Source of the DNA: Meconema thalassinum
Taxonomy: Eukaryota > Arthropoda > Insecta > Orthoptera > Tettigoniidae
Reading direction: 5' to 3'
DNA length: 64,000 nucleotides
NCBI GenBank assembly: GCA_946902985.2
Contig: OX336395.1
Coordinates: 285,691,065-285,755,064, forward strand
Shown piece after piece: positions 48,583 to 60,000 of this stretch. The stretch's first letter is position 1, and the number at the start of each line of letters is the position of its first letter. The notes under the pieces are model-generated. The model worked only from the letters and a program-made list of their open reading frames with translations, did no database searches and was not told where the DNA came from. A program made the translations under genes and the position numbers.

Positions 48583-49975
48583 TTATCTACAGAGCATGAT
48601 GGGATCGCTCACTTGACATAACACCAGTAAGATGGCAAACAGCTCGTGTATCTTGTGGGGAGAGTCGGTGGAGGACGCTTCCTCTAGTGTGCGGTCCCGG
48701 TGCGCATCGTCCTCTAACAAGCCAAGTGATTTACATGCCGCTTGAAATGCTGGTTGAACCACCCCTGCCACGGTTTTGAGGTCAGAAAAAGACTGAGGGC
48801 CAGGGATTTTATGTAAAAGGAGGCGGAGGTAGTAGCACTCGTTATTACCAGGGTGAACGGTGTAAACTCTGCCATTGCGTCCTGATCTTTTTTCACAGCA
48901 GGATAACCTGGGACTGGCTTTCCTTGTTTCCTTCTCCAGAACTTCTTACCTTTCCAAACGAAATAGGATGGAACTTCTCAATATAAATGTGTTGAAGGAA
49001 ATTTATCGGATCGGCATAGTTCGAAGAAAACAAGAAGCGTTGTGTTTGGAGGGCTGTTATACTGGTCACGAACGTCGTCTTCATTAAAGAAAACCTGCTG
49101 GCCGTTCTGGGGATGGACGGCAAGTTGCATGATCGAAGGATAGCGTTCATGTATGAGGAAGCAGAATATGCGCCAAGCCACTTCTGAGCTGCTGATGTAG
49201 CGTCCTGATTCATATCTCGCAACTTCGTCCAACTCTCCGATGCTAAAAGTAGCTTGGTCGGAACCTTTGTTAACATACTTGCAAATGTATTTTATTGACT
49301 TTACAGAGTTGCAGTACACATCATTGATATGAGCTGAGAAGGTGCGAGATAGGACGGGGGTATAGGGTACCCACCCTCCAAAGTGGGCAGCCTGCGATAT
49401 TTGGGATGCCCATCGTACCCGGTTTGGTTTATAAAAAGATCAGGACGTCCGAAATGGCGCACGTAAGTCATAGCATCCTGAGTGCGTTCATACATATAGC
49501 GCAGGCCTCCAGTGAAAGTTGACGGCAACACGACCAATTTACCAATATCTGACAGACGGCTGTCAGCTTTGCTCATTGCGCCCTTCAGGTTCACATATTC
49601 CTCACTTCTCAACTTTTCTGATTGATGCGAATCTAAAGTAGTCTCTCTGTCTCAATCTTTCCATACATATCAACCAGAAACTGATTGAGAAGATTGCGAA
49701 ATAACAAAAGATAAGAATTATCACCCTCACGCTCAAATGTTCCGAAGCTGTAAAAGGTAGCGGCAGACACAGTCTTCTTCAAAGGTGCTTGAGTGCTGTT
49801 GTGACGTTGAGGGATATTAATGCAGTAGCCTTCTTCTCCACGGCAGAACATAAGCGGATATTGCAGAGCATCATACGCGCGATGCGTTTCACTAATACGA
49901 GGCAACCTGCTATCTCTGCCGTGGAGTACAATATCCCTTTTCTCAAACTCCTGACCAGCCTGCAAAACACATGAA
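48583..49975 (-). pseudogene. Helitron Rep (HUH/Y2) relic, internally deleted, helicase missing
   Basis: The minus-strand pieces follow the order of a Helitron Rep protein: RDIVLHGRDSRLPRISETHR and YDALQYPLMFCRGEEGY (49633-49965); FLVDMYGKIETERL; IGKLVVLPSTFTGGLRYMYE and FGRPDLFIN (49301-49612); AHINDVYCNSVKSIKYICKY and ARYESGRYISSSEVAWRIF (48978-49319); then a part resembling CYYLRLLLH; and LGLLEDDAHRD...HELFAILLV (48583-48771). The two tyrosines of the Y2 motif (KYICKY) remain. The HUH region between PDLFI and the GYD.HPKYRRL block is deleted, and the helicase domain is absent. Frames shift at four or more places. It would have started rolling-circle transposition; now dead. Confidence 0.88.
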
Positions 49976-49977
49976 CA

Positions 49978-50030
49978 CTAATAGGGGCGACGTGATGCAG
50001 CCCGCATTGCCTGGCAACAATAGACTTAGG
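49978..50030 (+). repeat. single diverged unit of the 94-bp minisatellite
   Basis: ATAGGGGCGACGTGATGCAG...GCATTGCCTGGCAACAATAGACT matches the core of the 28302-30560 unit (ATAGGGGTGGCGTGATGCAG...TATTGCCAGCCAACAGTAGACT). It lies directly upstream of the Rep relic. Confidence 0.75.
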
Positions 50031-50040
50031 CATTATTTAA

Positions 50041-51360
50041 GCTGTTCATATAATCGCGGTTTTCGTGGTTCGACCATGATCCCGAGTGAGTTTTTTAAAA
50101 ACCTTTCTTAGCGAGCACTTACGGCCCTTGAGAAAGCTGCATACCAAATTTCATTCCAATTCATTTGGTGGTTTTAGAGATTTGAAGCTGTTCATATAAT
50201 CGGGGTTTTCGCGTTTTGACCATGATCCCGAGTGAATTTTTTGCAAACCATTCTTAGCGAGCACCTACGGCCCTTGAGAAAGCTACATACTAAATTTCAT
50301 TCCAATCCGTTCGGTGGTTTCTGAGATTTCGTGATGAATGAATAGATCTATAATAAATGAAGAGCCTGTATCCAATTTTAGCCTTTTCAAAACAAAGTGG
50401 CTTCAAGAAAATCGCCGTGATGGAATGTGATCTCTTGGCAAAGAGAGGTTAGTTGGAAGCATAAGGTGTATGAGGTTTGGACAATGTTACATTCAGAAAA
50501 TGATTTGTCTATGCCTCCAACTAACCTCTCTTTGCCAAGAGATCACATTCCATCACGTCGATTTTCTTGAAGCAACTTTGTTTTAAAAAGGCTAAAATTG
50601 GATACGAGCTCTTCATTTATTATAGATCTACACGGATTGGTGAAGTATTGGTGTTCCATATCTACCGTTTCAGGCTTCAATACGGAACTATTATTTGTCA
50701 CAAGCACCTGCAAGCTGATCACCGTCACCTTCTATTTCATTTCATTTTATTCTCTTATAACTTAAATTTTATGGTGCACCATATTAGATTTAAATACGTA
50801 TCTTATTACTGTGCTACGCTCTGTTTTGTGTTTTTCATTAGCTGATTAAGGGGATAAAATGTAATTAATCCTCGAAACATGTACTGAAAATAAGTTTATT
50901 AATTATTTTTTTCTTTATAGTATCTATTCAGGCGGATGTACTTTTCTTGTTAATAACCATTCTAGCATATCAATACGGAACCACGATGAGTCATTTAAAT
51001 AATGTAATGAGTGGTATTTGACAAATATATAGTATAAATCGCTGTTTTCGCGGTTTGACCATGATCGCAAGTGAAATTTTTGAAAACCTTTCTTAGCCAG
51101 CACTTACGGCCCTTGCGAAAGCTGCGTACCAAATTTCATTCCAATCCGTTCGGTGGTTTCTGAGATTTCATGATGAATGAGTGAGTGGTATTTGACAAAT
51201 ATATAGTAGAAATCGCGGCTTTCGGGGTTTGACCATGATCCCGAGTAAATTTTTTGAAAACCTTTCTTAGTGAGTACCTACGGCCCTTGAGGAAGCTGCA
51301 TACCAAATTTAATTTCAATCTGATCGGTGGTTTCTGAGATTTGGTGATGAATGATTGAGT
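50041..51360 (+). repeat. ~146-bp repeats in two pairs, separated by a palindrome-bearing segment
   Basis: Units at about 50041, 50187, 51032 and 51206 share ATCGCGGTTTTCG, TTTGACCATGATCCCGAGTG, AAACCTTTCTTAGCGAGCAC, ACGGCCCTTGAGAAAGCTGC and AATTTCATTCCAATCCGTTC. The pairs are separated by 50344-51020, which looks like an insertion into the array. The TTTGACAAATATATAGTA block is repeated in the right pair. Confidence 0.85.
50344..50629. repeat. 286-bp near-perfect palindrome (foldback element)
   Basis: The arms 50344-50462 and 50511-50629 (119 bp each) are inverted copies with only a few mismatches, around a 48-bp loop. The outer ends are AGATCTATAATAAATGAAGA and its complement. No protein is encoded; short frames in the right arm are by-products. 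It is a foldback or MITE-like insertion candidate. Confidence 0.95.
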
Positions 51361-52289
51361 GAGTGGTATTTGACAAATATATAGTAGATAAACAGAAAAT
51401 GTTGGATATCGACAAGAGTTGGTCGTTCTGTTAGATGTCTCTCTTATTGTATCTGTCATAGAATGTTTTAATTTTGTTACTAGCTACAGTTAGTCGTAGT
51501 TTCTCTTTAGTATCCCATTAAATGATTCATTTTTATAAAGTTTCATGGATGACGGTATATAATCTCCCCAGGATTTATGATAATGCCTCAAAGTAGTAGC
51601 ACTTGTGACTTGTTGATATCCTCTCTGAATTGATTACGCATATAACTGTGGTGATTGGCATTCATTGTGTTAAATAAAATCTAGGACACTAAACAAACAC
51701 TTTGAATTATATTTCTGTGGGTATTTTTAAATTGTATTTCCATAAATTATGGTTGATGACTCTTAAGTTATGAATTTTCTCAACATATCGTGAAATAACA
51801 TTATCTCAGGTAATTATGATAAAAGAAATAAAACTAGTGAATTTACAGGGATTTATGGGCTGATTTACTTCCGCATTCAGCACCCATCGCGAGGTGTAAT
51901 TATATACAGTAATTCTGATTAATGATACACGGTGTGAAATCTCAATTCCTCAGTAATAGGATAGCATTAACTCATTATTAGGTAATTAATTCCCAATGAT
52001 ATGTGGCAAGCGTTACTAATGCCATGAGTTAAATATTCATGTCAGTAATATCCCTATGTTATCATGTGTGCCGATAGAGTTCAAGTACGTGATGTACTTA
52101 CTACAGTATGTGATAGAGGTAACTGTGCAACCCCTATGTCAATGTTTATTTAGCCATATTTAGTATTCCCTTTCTCCTTATCTCTCAAACAGAGCTTCTG
52201 AGTCTTTTACAAGGGTTTCAGTGAGGTACTGAACCTTTAACATAAAACATTGGTAGACCAGACTGAACACTCGTTACCATAGAGTGAAA
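51361..52289. other. AT-rich spacer, nothing recognised
   Basis: No coding frame and no repeat found. The right part may be unrecognised 3' sequence of the LINE relic that follows on the minus strand. Confidence 0.4.
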
Positions 52290-52870
52290 TTGGTCTCTGC
52301 ACTGTGTCGCAAATCCCTGATCTCAAAGAACACCTGTGACTTCATTTAATCGCATCCAAATTGGTTTGATCCATTCTGGCACGTGTTCATTCATCCATAT
52401 TCAGTTGGGAGCTTTGGTAGCGGAATGTGTCTTCGCTGATAAAAGAGACTCCGTTGAAGTGTATGGCACCAGGAGGTTTTGAAATACTCCGTCTAAGAGA
52501 CTAAGCCTTAGTTCTGTAAAGAATCAAACTATGATTGTTACATCATCATAGAAAATGGTCCATAGAGCATCGTTTTGTAAATCATGTGGTATGTTGTCCA
52601 TCACGACTGCGAATGGCAGTGGAGTTAATGCCAATCCTTGATGAAAGCCAATCGTTTGTCGGTCCTTCAGGCCTTAGCATTTGAATGTTGTTACACAGTA
52701 GTTGACGAGTGCTTCAGAAGCAGATGATCTTGAAGGGCATCCTGTATCAACAGATGTGGAGCCAATCAAAAGCTCTCTGAAGGTCAAGGAAACGAGATGT
52801 AGTGACATACAATTTATGAGATGTTTTTCGGTCGGATAGCATAAACAAAGTTTGCCCCTACCGTTCCATA
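52290..52870 (-). pseudogene. LINE reverse transcriptase relic
   Basis: Read on the minus strand, three RT motifs survive in order across frame changes: TSRFLDLQRAFDW (motif A, at about 52765-52805), GFHQGLALTPLPFAVVMDNI (motif B, about 52600-52660) and FYDDVTII (motif C, about 52540-52565, the usual FADD changed to FYDD). The piece before motif A resembles the ..FALRQL.EK region. The GxHQGxALSPFLF.LVMD style of motif B belongs to a different LINE group from the RTE-like copy at 4030. Several stops and frameshifts make it inactive. Confidence 0.75.
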
Positions 52871-53097
52871 CCCCGTTACATATCCATATAGATTCACTGA
52901 GATGAATTGAGGTGCTGTACGACTGATTAGTGGTTATATGGCTGCAGTTAATGATGGCTTTGAAATATTCTGCCAGTGAGGTAACTGCTGTATGGCAGGA
53001 AGGTCATCTGGCCTAGATAAGACTTCTCATACGTAATCACAAAATTTCCTTATCATTAACAGAGACACGTCTCCTTTCGTTGCCCATCCCGTTGCCG

Positions 53098-53226
53098 TCA
53101 GGTGGCATTTGAGGGAGCCGCGTCAGTACTGTAGATTAAAGGTCCCCTCTGGGTCAACATTCTGGCACCCTGGCGTCTATAAACGCCGCAGCAGTTCAAA
53201 GGGACGGAAGACCTATAACATTTTAT
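53098..53226 (+). mobile_element. 5'-truncated tRNA-derived SINE
   Basis: From GTCAGGTGGCATTTGAGGGA to CTATAACATTTTAT it matches the 3' two thirds of the SINE at 58488-58712 (shared TCAGTA...TTAAAGGTCCCCT..GGG, ACCCTGGCGTCTATAAA and AAAGGGACGG blocks). The tRNA-like head is missing. The Tc1-type element that follows is inserted in its AT-rich tail at a TA. Confidence 0.8.
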
Positions 53227-53228
53227 TA

Positions 53229-54708
53229 CACTGGTCAAAAAAAGTTGTGCATATTGCAAGATGTATTTCTGAACACGACCGGTAAATTATGTGGCAATTC
53301 TTTGTTTTATATCATCGCCGAAACGCGTTACATTTGTTTTACTGGCACTGTGCTCGTACAATCACTACCTGTGAGCGATTCTGATCGGTTGCGACGTTGA
53401 GCTGATGGTGTGCAGTTGAAGAGGACGAGATAATACTGTTTTTCCATGTAATTTACCGCACCACAGTAACAGTAATGCCACGGTACACGATTTCAGCAGC
53501 AGATAGAGCCCGAATAGTGACTTTAATGCCACATGGTCACATGACACAAGCCGAAGTAGCTCAAGTGGTGCTATGTAATCGAAGTGACGTTTCCAGATTA
53601 TGGTGGAAATTCCAACACACACACACCATAGCTGATAAACCTAGGATAGGTCGACGACTCAAAACAACCGCTGCGCAAGACCGATACATCTGTATGTCCG
53701 CTAGGAGACAACCTAGGATCACAGCAACCACCTTACTGAGGGAGCTTCGAGCGGCTACAGCAGTCGATGTGTCTACACAAACTGGGTGAAATCGACTCCA
53801 CAATGTAGGACTACGTTCACAAAGGCCATATAGGGGACCACGCCTCGAATATCGCCACAGACATCAGCGTCTATCTTGTGAAAGAAGATATGAAATTTGG
53901 CACCAGGAACAATGGGCCCGAACGTTATTTACCGAAGAGGTACGCATTTCGTTACCTCCAGATGAGAAAAGTATTCATGTCTGGAGGGCAGATGGTCAAC
54001 GTTTCAATGAAGCTTTAATTGTTGAACGCAACCAGCAAGGTGGTGGTTCAGCACTCTTCTGGGAAGAAATAATGATGGGCCGCCGCACACCACTCGCCCA
54101 CATCCAGGGCAATAAGACGTCACGAAAAGACGAGAACACGTCCTTGAACCCATTGTTCGTGAATTTAGAGCTGAGATTGGAGCAGATTTCACTTTCATGG
54201 ACGACAATGCTCGTGCTCACCACGCACAGTCTGTGAATAAGTTATTGGAAAGACATGGTATTCACAGGATGGTGTGGGCACCATCGTCCCCTGATTTGAA
54301 ATGCGTGGAGCATATATGGAGATTACTGAAAACAGTAATTTCCAACCGTCCCCAACCACCACAAGCCCTACAAGACCGTATCCCTGCTGCCATAGAGGAA
54401 TGGGACAATCGTCCACAGGATGTTCTGAATACCCTGTTATTGAGCATACCAACCAACCTCCAAGAATGACGCAGGGTTCATGGAGGCCACATGCACTACT
54501 GATTACTCTGAAAATTGACTTAAATATTGGTTTAAGGATCACGTGAGTAGTTTGCTGCTATGACGACATATTCGATTTGGCACATTGGTTCATGTGTTAA
54601 CTCGGAGATAACTTGTTTGTTTATGTGTTTGTATTGAACACTATTATCGTATGACATTTGGTCTAGAAATACAAAATCTTGCAATTTGCAAAACTTTTTT
54701 GACCCGTG
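53229..54708 (+). mobile_element. Tc1-type DNA transposon, 1480 bp
   Basis: The left end CACTGGTCAAAAAAAGTTGT and the right end, complement CACGGGTCAAAAAAGTTTTG, are inverted repeats that extend to about 40 bp with gaps (TTGCAAGAT in both). TA flanks both sides (53227-53228 and 54709-54710), the expected Tc1/mariner duplication. Length and encoded transposase fit the family. It is complete in ends but not in coding capacity. Confidence 0.95.
53475..54469 (+). pseudogene. Tc1-type (DD34E) transposase, broken by stop and frameshift
   Basis: The protein starts MPRYTISAADRARIV with a paired-type helix-turn-helix region (HMTQAEVAQVVLCNRSDVSR), then a GRR-like hook (KPRIGRRLKTTAAQDRY). A stop follows QTG at 53789, where the family has a few more in-frame residues; the same frame continues with LRSQRPYRGPRLEYRHRQR and GGGSALFWEEIMMGRRTP. 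The frame then shifts and ends with FMDDNARAHHAQ...APSSPDLKCVEHIW. The second Asp and the Glu are 34 residues apart, hence DD34E. The first catalytic region reads TLFTEEVRI where an Asp is expected, so the first D is probably lost as well. Confidence 0.93.
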
Positions 54709-54710
54709 TA

Positions 54711-55092
54711 TATTAATTGAATAAACTAACAGCAGAAATTCATTTACTTATGGAGTTCTATCTCATATTACCAAAATTTGCGGATTTATTCATTTAGAAT
54801 AACAACCTGTGGCAGTCAATAAATCAACTTTGGCATTGGAGTATCATATCAAAGTCATTCACGCTGATATTGCACTGTTAAACATGTGTTGGATTACATC
54901 TATTCAAATATGTCTACATGACAATTTTCGACGCAGAAATCCTATATAAATTCCAAATACTATTTGATTAATATCTTATCAATACGATAGCCACTGCTAC
55001 GTAATAACAACAATTATTTTTCAACAAGCAAGTGAAACATATGCCCATTTATATCCTCGACAATCCGGCATAATTTGAATAAATTTACCAAG
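54711..55092. other. AT-rich spacer, nothing recognised
   Basis: No coding or repeat signal noticed between the Tc1-type element and the minus-strand RTE fragment. Confidence 0.4.
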
Positions 55093-55541
55093 GTGGTTGT
55101 TTGAGTCTTCCATCTTTCGACTGGTTTGATGCAGTCCTGCATGCTCCCATGTACTGAGCTAATCGTTTCATCTCTACATAGCAACCATACCATACATCCG
55201 AGGCAATCAGTTTAACATATTCTATCCTTGGTCTACCCCTACTGTACATATCCTCGATCCTTCCTTCTATAACTAAGTTGGCTATTCCTGGGTGTCTTAT
55301 TACGTGTCCTACCAACCTTTCTCTTCTCTTCATTAACAGTTGCCTCAATCATCTCTCCTCTCCCACTCGTCGTAATACCGCTTCATTCGTTACCCTATCT
55401 ACCCATCTGATCATCATTCTCCTGTAGCACCACATTTCAAACGCTTCAATTCACTTCATTTCTGTTGCACCAATAGCCCAAGTTTCACTTCCATAGAACG
55501 CCACGCTCCAGACAAAGGCTTTCAAAAATGTCTTCCTAATA
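55093..55541 (-). pseudogene. RTE-like LINE, C-terminal fragment (part 1 of a split copy)
   Basis: The minus strand reads the C-terminal part of the same family as 4030-5985, including RERLVGHVIRHPGIANLVIE and RGRPRIEYVKLIASDV, and ends with GAAGACTCAAACAAC as the other copies do. The left part is open for 87 codons; the rest has frameshifts (a stop before the AFEMWCYRRMM block). At 55541 it stops at a base corresponding to about 5555 of the plus-strand copy and resumes at 59061. Confidence 0.9.
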
Positions 55542-57839
55542 TTGCACCCTTTGAAGAAATAATATATGGTCATACTTTGCCTCGCGCAATCCATTCGGGT
55601 ATGGTACGCTCATTTCCCACGATATGGCACACATATTTTGAGATCATGAGCACACAGGTCAACACTCAAAAATAAAAATAAAAATCTCACAAAACATATT
55701 TAATTATAAACTATAAGGCGCTACAAACAAATTAATAAACTGAAATAAATGACATTAAAATAAACTCAAAATCTACAATGACAATCAACTTACTCCATAA
55801 TTAAGATGAATCTTAACTATTACATCTGTATGACCAAAGATATTACTGCTCTACTGAGCCTATAACGTCAGATTTCACTTCAATATGGCATCTCCACAAA
55901 TGTCTATCTTACTGAGTTCTACTGACTCAACAATACTTGGCAATCATTATTATTAAATTACAAATAATTTTACTTTCAATTCTTTTGCATTGGGTTCCTC
56001 AAATTGTGTAACCAACATTTACCTTTAAGTTAATAATCTCAACTTCGGTTAACACTAATTCAATTTTCTCTCTCACATTCAATATGCTAAGTCGTGCCAT
56101 CCTTCAATTAACAAAATACTGACTGAATCAATTAGATAGGCCTCCCCGACTCATCTATATTTGTTTCATCGAAAGAACACCTCATATTTTCGTATGCCAC
56201 TCATGGGAATCTGTTATTACTTTAGGACATCATATTCCTAATAAACGGCGTTTGAAACGATATTTTAGCAGGGAATATTTCTTATGACATGGGCTACTGG
56301 ATTCAAACCTCCAGGCCTTCATTTACATTGTCATACAAATAATTAACACCTGTGTGTTTAAATGAACAGTCTGCTCGCCAGAGCAATTTACCGGCCAGTG
56401 ACCTTTCCTCAATGAGCCAGGCCCTTCACATCTGATTTACGACTCTAGTCTCCCTTCTAAAGTGTCACGTTGGGATATTCCTCTAAGAACCACGGCTTGG
56501 CCAGGATTCACTCTACCGCTCTCTTCATTTTGAAAAGCTTTAACATTTATAGTCTTACTGCTATTACAGTTACTTATTAGCCAATACTCAGCTCATACAG
56601 GTAATTGAATCAATCTATGGGCATCAGCATTGCAAGGAAAAATATGCGGTCTTTAATTTCGAGGGTTACTCAACTTGTAAACCAACTGCGGTTTAACGTA
56701 TAATGAATCCGAAGAGTCCAACCTCTTCTACCGGGAGATTCGAAGATACCGAGGACGTAGGATTCACCACAACTTTCCCAAATGAGCGGAACACGTCTCA
56801 GTCCTTATAAGGGTAATTAATTCATGCAACCAGAGCCGGACTCACGCCAGTCCTCTGGGCGAATACATTTGCTCCCCAATTCCAACGACAACATAGATCC
56901 GTCATATTATTACCAGTGCAACTGCACTCATAATTGAATATTCCTGATCCTATTCCTGGTAAAATTCACTTGATTCTACCATTACACCTCGCTTATTTCA
57001 GCGGCATAAATCAATATTTCTCCTTCAAAGCCTTCCATGAAGAATTCTTACTCCTCCAAGCCGTTCTTAGTCTTTCCACAACTAACTTTACTTTATCAAC
57101 TCAACAAACAACTCGTCTGTCATGAACATAACAATTCCACAAATTAATTGTCTTTATCGGGATTCCTACCCTTATCACCATAAACACTGGGTATCTATTA
57201 TTTTACAAATCCACAATATTCGACTTATTCTGCTAAACATCGATTCAAATCCGTTTCCACACCACAACATTTTAAGGATGCACGACCCCCAAAAACACTT
57301 CATAACTTAACACATGTGGTTATATTTCTCTAATTCACACGTTTCACACTCTCTTCTTTCGTCTCATCCAAGAATTGTAGGTTTTAGCGTATTTCTACCC
57401 TGGTCCTAAACATCTGCTTGAACGAATGATAGTCTCTGAACGCCTACCCGTCGGTTCCCTGTTTACCTCGGTAAGTTCTATTTCCAATTTCTATATTCGG
57501 GTTTCTATCGGCACTGACTTTACTTTTACAGGCGCGATGCTTTATTCCTTTGGCTTCGATAATGTTCTTTTGCCGTGTTTCTATTTAGACAACATTCCTC
57601 TAGAACTGCAGTCTAGTCTTGAACTGGCACTTCGCAATACGTGGTCCTCACTCCATTTCCACGTTTAAATGTTTGTCACTTGAAATCCTCACTAGGATTC
57701 TTATAACTTTATGTTCTGAAGGCTTATACTGGCTTCGAACTGTTACTGCTAATATCGACCTGTAACTTCTTTGAACTAATGTCCCTTGTACAAATACTTA
57801 ATCATGAACTTCCCAAGCACGAGCAAGTTCTGACTGTCT

Positions 57840-58085
57840 TATAACGTGATGACTCCACTCGAATCTCGAATGTACTTGTTAAAACGGTGTAACCTCTCAA
57901 GGTTAATGAATACTGAAGCACTTCTGCACTGGTGAAACAGTATAACACCCTCTCGGTGTTCACGTTTGACAGAAAACTGAAACAGTACGACTCCCTCTTG
58001 GTGTTCCTGAAGATCGACTGTTTATATTGGCGAAACAGTATAACCCCTCAGGGATTCACGAGATGCTGAATACTTCTTCTCTGTT
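57840..58085 (+). repeat. irregular ~50-bp repeat, four units
   Basis: GAAACAGTATAAC-type landmarks at about 57880, 57932, 57978 and 58034 are each followed by CCCTC.(T)GGTGTTC-like text. Spacing is uneven. Confidence 0.65.
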
Positions 58086-58487
58086 GAACGGCCTATTTAT
58101 TCAATATGGCTAAAATAGTCCATCTCTTCCTTTTGAAAACTAACTTTTGAAGTAATCCTCGTAGTGAGTTGGATAAATTACTTCTGTACTCCCCAGAGCA
58201 CCTAGGTTCCAAAAATATCTCTTGATTCTGAAATCGATCGTCCAATTCCTCTTCTAAAATTCCCAAAGTAGTTTGATCCAGCGTGGGCGTTTCTCTATAC
58301 TGGTATCTCTGCGCTGGATTCATTCGCCTTCACTCCATGACGTAATGCTTAGGTCGGCACTTCTTATCCGCTCAATAATTAGATAGTTTTATAATCTTAA
58401 AAATTATCGTTCAAATTATCAATCACTGTGGTGGATTTCAATGTTAATAATTTTTCTCTAAACTCAAAAGCCATGTTATTTCACAAC

Positions 58488-58712
58488 GTCTGGCTGCGTG
58501 GCTCAGGGGTAACGTTCTCGCTTGCTGAGCCCAAGGTTGCAGGTTCGAAAGCTGGCGCAGTCAGCTGGCATTTGAGGGTGCGCAAATGCGAGGGAGCCGT
58601 GTCAGTAGATTTACTGGCACGTTAAAGATCCCCTTCGGGGCAAAATTCCGGGACCCCGGCGTCTCTAAAAGCCAGTGTAGTTAAAAGGGACGTAAAACCA
58701 ATAACATTATTA
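58488..58712 (+). mobile_element. full-length tRNA-derived SINE with 12-bp target duplication
   Basis: The flanking direct repeat TTATTTCACAAC is perfect (58476-58487 and 58713-58724). The head carries an A box TGGCTCAGGGG (58499-58509) and a B box GGTTCGAAAGC (58542-58552). The body has ACTGGCACGTTAAAGATCCC followed by TTCGGGGCAAAATTCC, and the tail is an ATT-rich TAACATTATTATTA. Length 225 bp. The A box fits the consensus; the B box departs from it at two positions. It would be transcribed by RNA polymerase III and mobilised by a LINE. Confidence 0.95.
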
Positions 58713-59060
58713 TTATTTCACAACATTACCAGCCACGCCTACCACTAATATCGCTGTAATAATGCTTGTGTGAGCATTGGGAGAGGATTTCCCTGCTCAT
58801 TTGCTAGCTCTTAGTCACTGAAAAAAGTTCCTCTGCTCGTTGCGTTATCTGAATCTTTGGGCGTGATCTCACCTCGCACGCGTGCGGATGTCGTCACCGT
58901 ATGATTCATCTGATTGCTTCTTACACACACGATTGCCTGCTCTGTTTCAACTTCTAGAAATCCCATCTGGCTTATACTGAAGCCTTTAAGAATACTACAT
59001 TTCTTTCTTATCATTACATAGAACGGGATTCGATTCCTTGTGCCTGCTCAAAAAGGGCAC

Positions 59061-59141
59061 AATACCTAAATCTATATTCGATTTAAACAGATTCCTTTTC
59101 TGTAGAAATGCTTTCCTTGCCTGTGCTAACCTACTTTTAGG
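59061..59141 (-). pseudogene. RTE-like LINE fragment (part 2 of the split copy)
   Basis: The minus-strand text corresponds to about 5478-5556 of the plus-strand RTE-like copy (the VRLAQARKAFLQKRNLF-like part, shared AAAGCATTTCTAC and AATATAGATTTAGGTATT). It continues exactly where 55093-55541 stops. Confidence 0.85.
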
Positions 59142-59827
59142 TAGATTTCATTAGAAAGCTAACTATTGCAAAGCGTACCATGTTTTTACTTCCGGAAAAT
59201 TTCGACATATTGTCGCGTTTCCCATCCCCGAGACCCCAAAACCACCGTCAGTTCAAAAGCTTATATATATATCACTTTCTTGTGGACACGATAACTTCCG
59301 TAATTTTGCACCAATCACTTTGAATTTCTTACATAATATGTATCCCTATAAAATCTCGGTCGAGTTCGTTAATGGGCAGAATCGGTCGCAGAGGTTGAAA
59401 CGGGGGTCTTTTTTTTCGAAAAAGTGAAATATCGCTATAACTATCTTAATATGAGAAATATCGAATCCATTCAAAGTTCATACCAAGTGTCGGTTAAGGC
59501 CCTAAAATTTATGTTTGATTTTTTTTTGATAGCACCAACCATTGACCAAAGGGGTGAGAAAAAGTGGGGTTTTCGGGAAACATTAATCATATCTCTCGTA
59601 ATAGGCACAATAACAAAACCGTACAAAATTGACAATATTCCCCTAATAATTACCTAAAACGTTTGTCTGAAAGAATTTTTGATATGACCCACCATTACGG
59701 CAAGGGATGGAAAAGGGTATGCTGCACCCTTTTTGGGATTTCGAAAAGATGTAAGGTTTCGGACACAGGGATTGAATCTTGGGTGATGGAAGAGACCAAG
59801 ATTAGAATTTGCCTTTGCGTTTATTAA

Positions 59828-60000
59828 AGTTTTTAAACAGCATATAAAGTTACTTCTAATAAATATAGCTTTAAGAATTAACAAGAAGAAGAATAAAAAT
59901 GCAAATTCAAAATGCAATATTTTTAAAACAGCGTATAAAGTTACTCCTAATAAATATAGTTTTAAGAATTAACAAGGAGAATAATAAAAATGCAAATTTT
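59828..60000 (+). repeat. ~98-bp tandem duplication
   Basis: AACAGC.TATAAAGTTACT, then CTAATAAATATAG.TTTAAGA and AATAAAAATGCAAATT are repeated once with few changes. Confidence 0.85.

Larger units (their letters stand above)
55542..59060 (-). mobile_element. 3.5-kb insertion with 4-bp duplication, LTR-like, non-coding
   Basis: It interrupts an RTE-like LINE precisely: the LINE text stops at AATA (55538-55541) and resumes at AATA (59061-59064). The ends are TTGCACCCTTTGAAG and ...CTCAAAAAGGGCAC, imperfect inverted repeats. No gene is recognisable. It holds irregular ~50-bp repeats (57840-58085) and a younger SINE (58488-58712). Size, 4-bp duplication and TGC-CCC ends resemble the two GTAC elements, though the sequences are unrelated by eye. 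The orientation is inferred only from a T-rich/AATAAA-like context near the left end. Confidence 0.7.
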
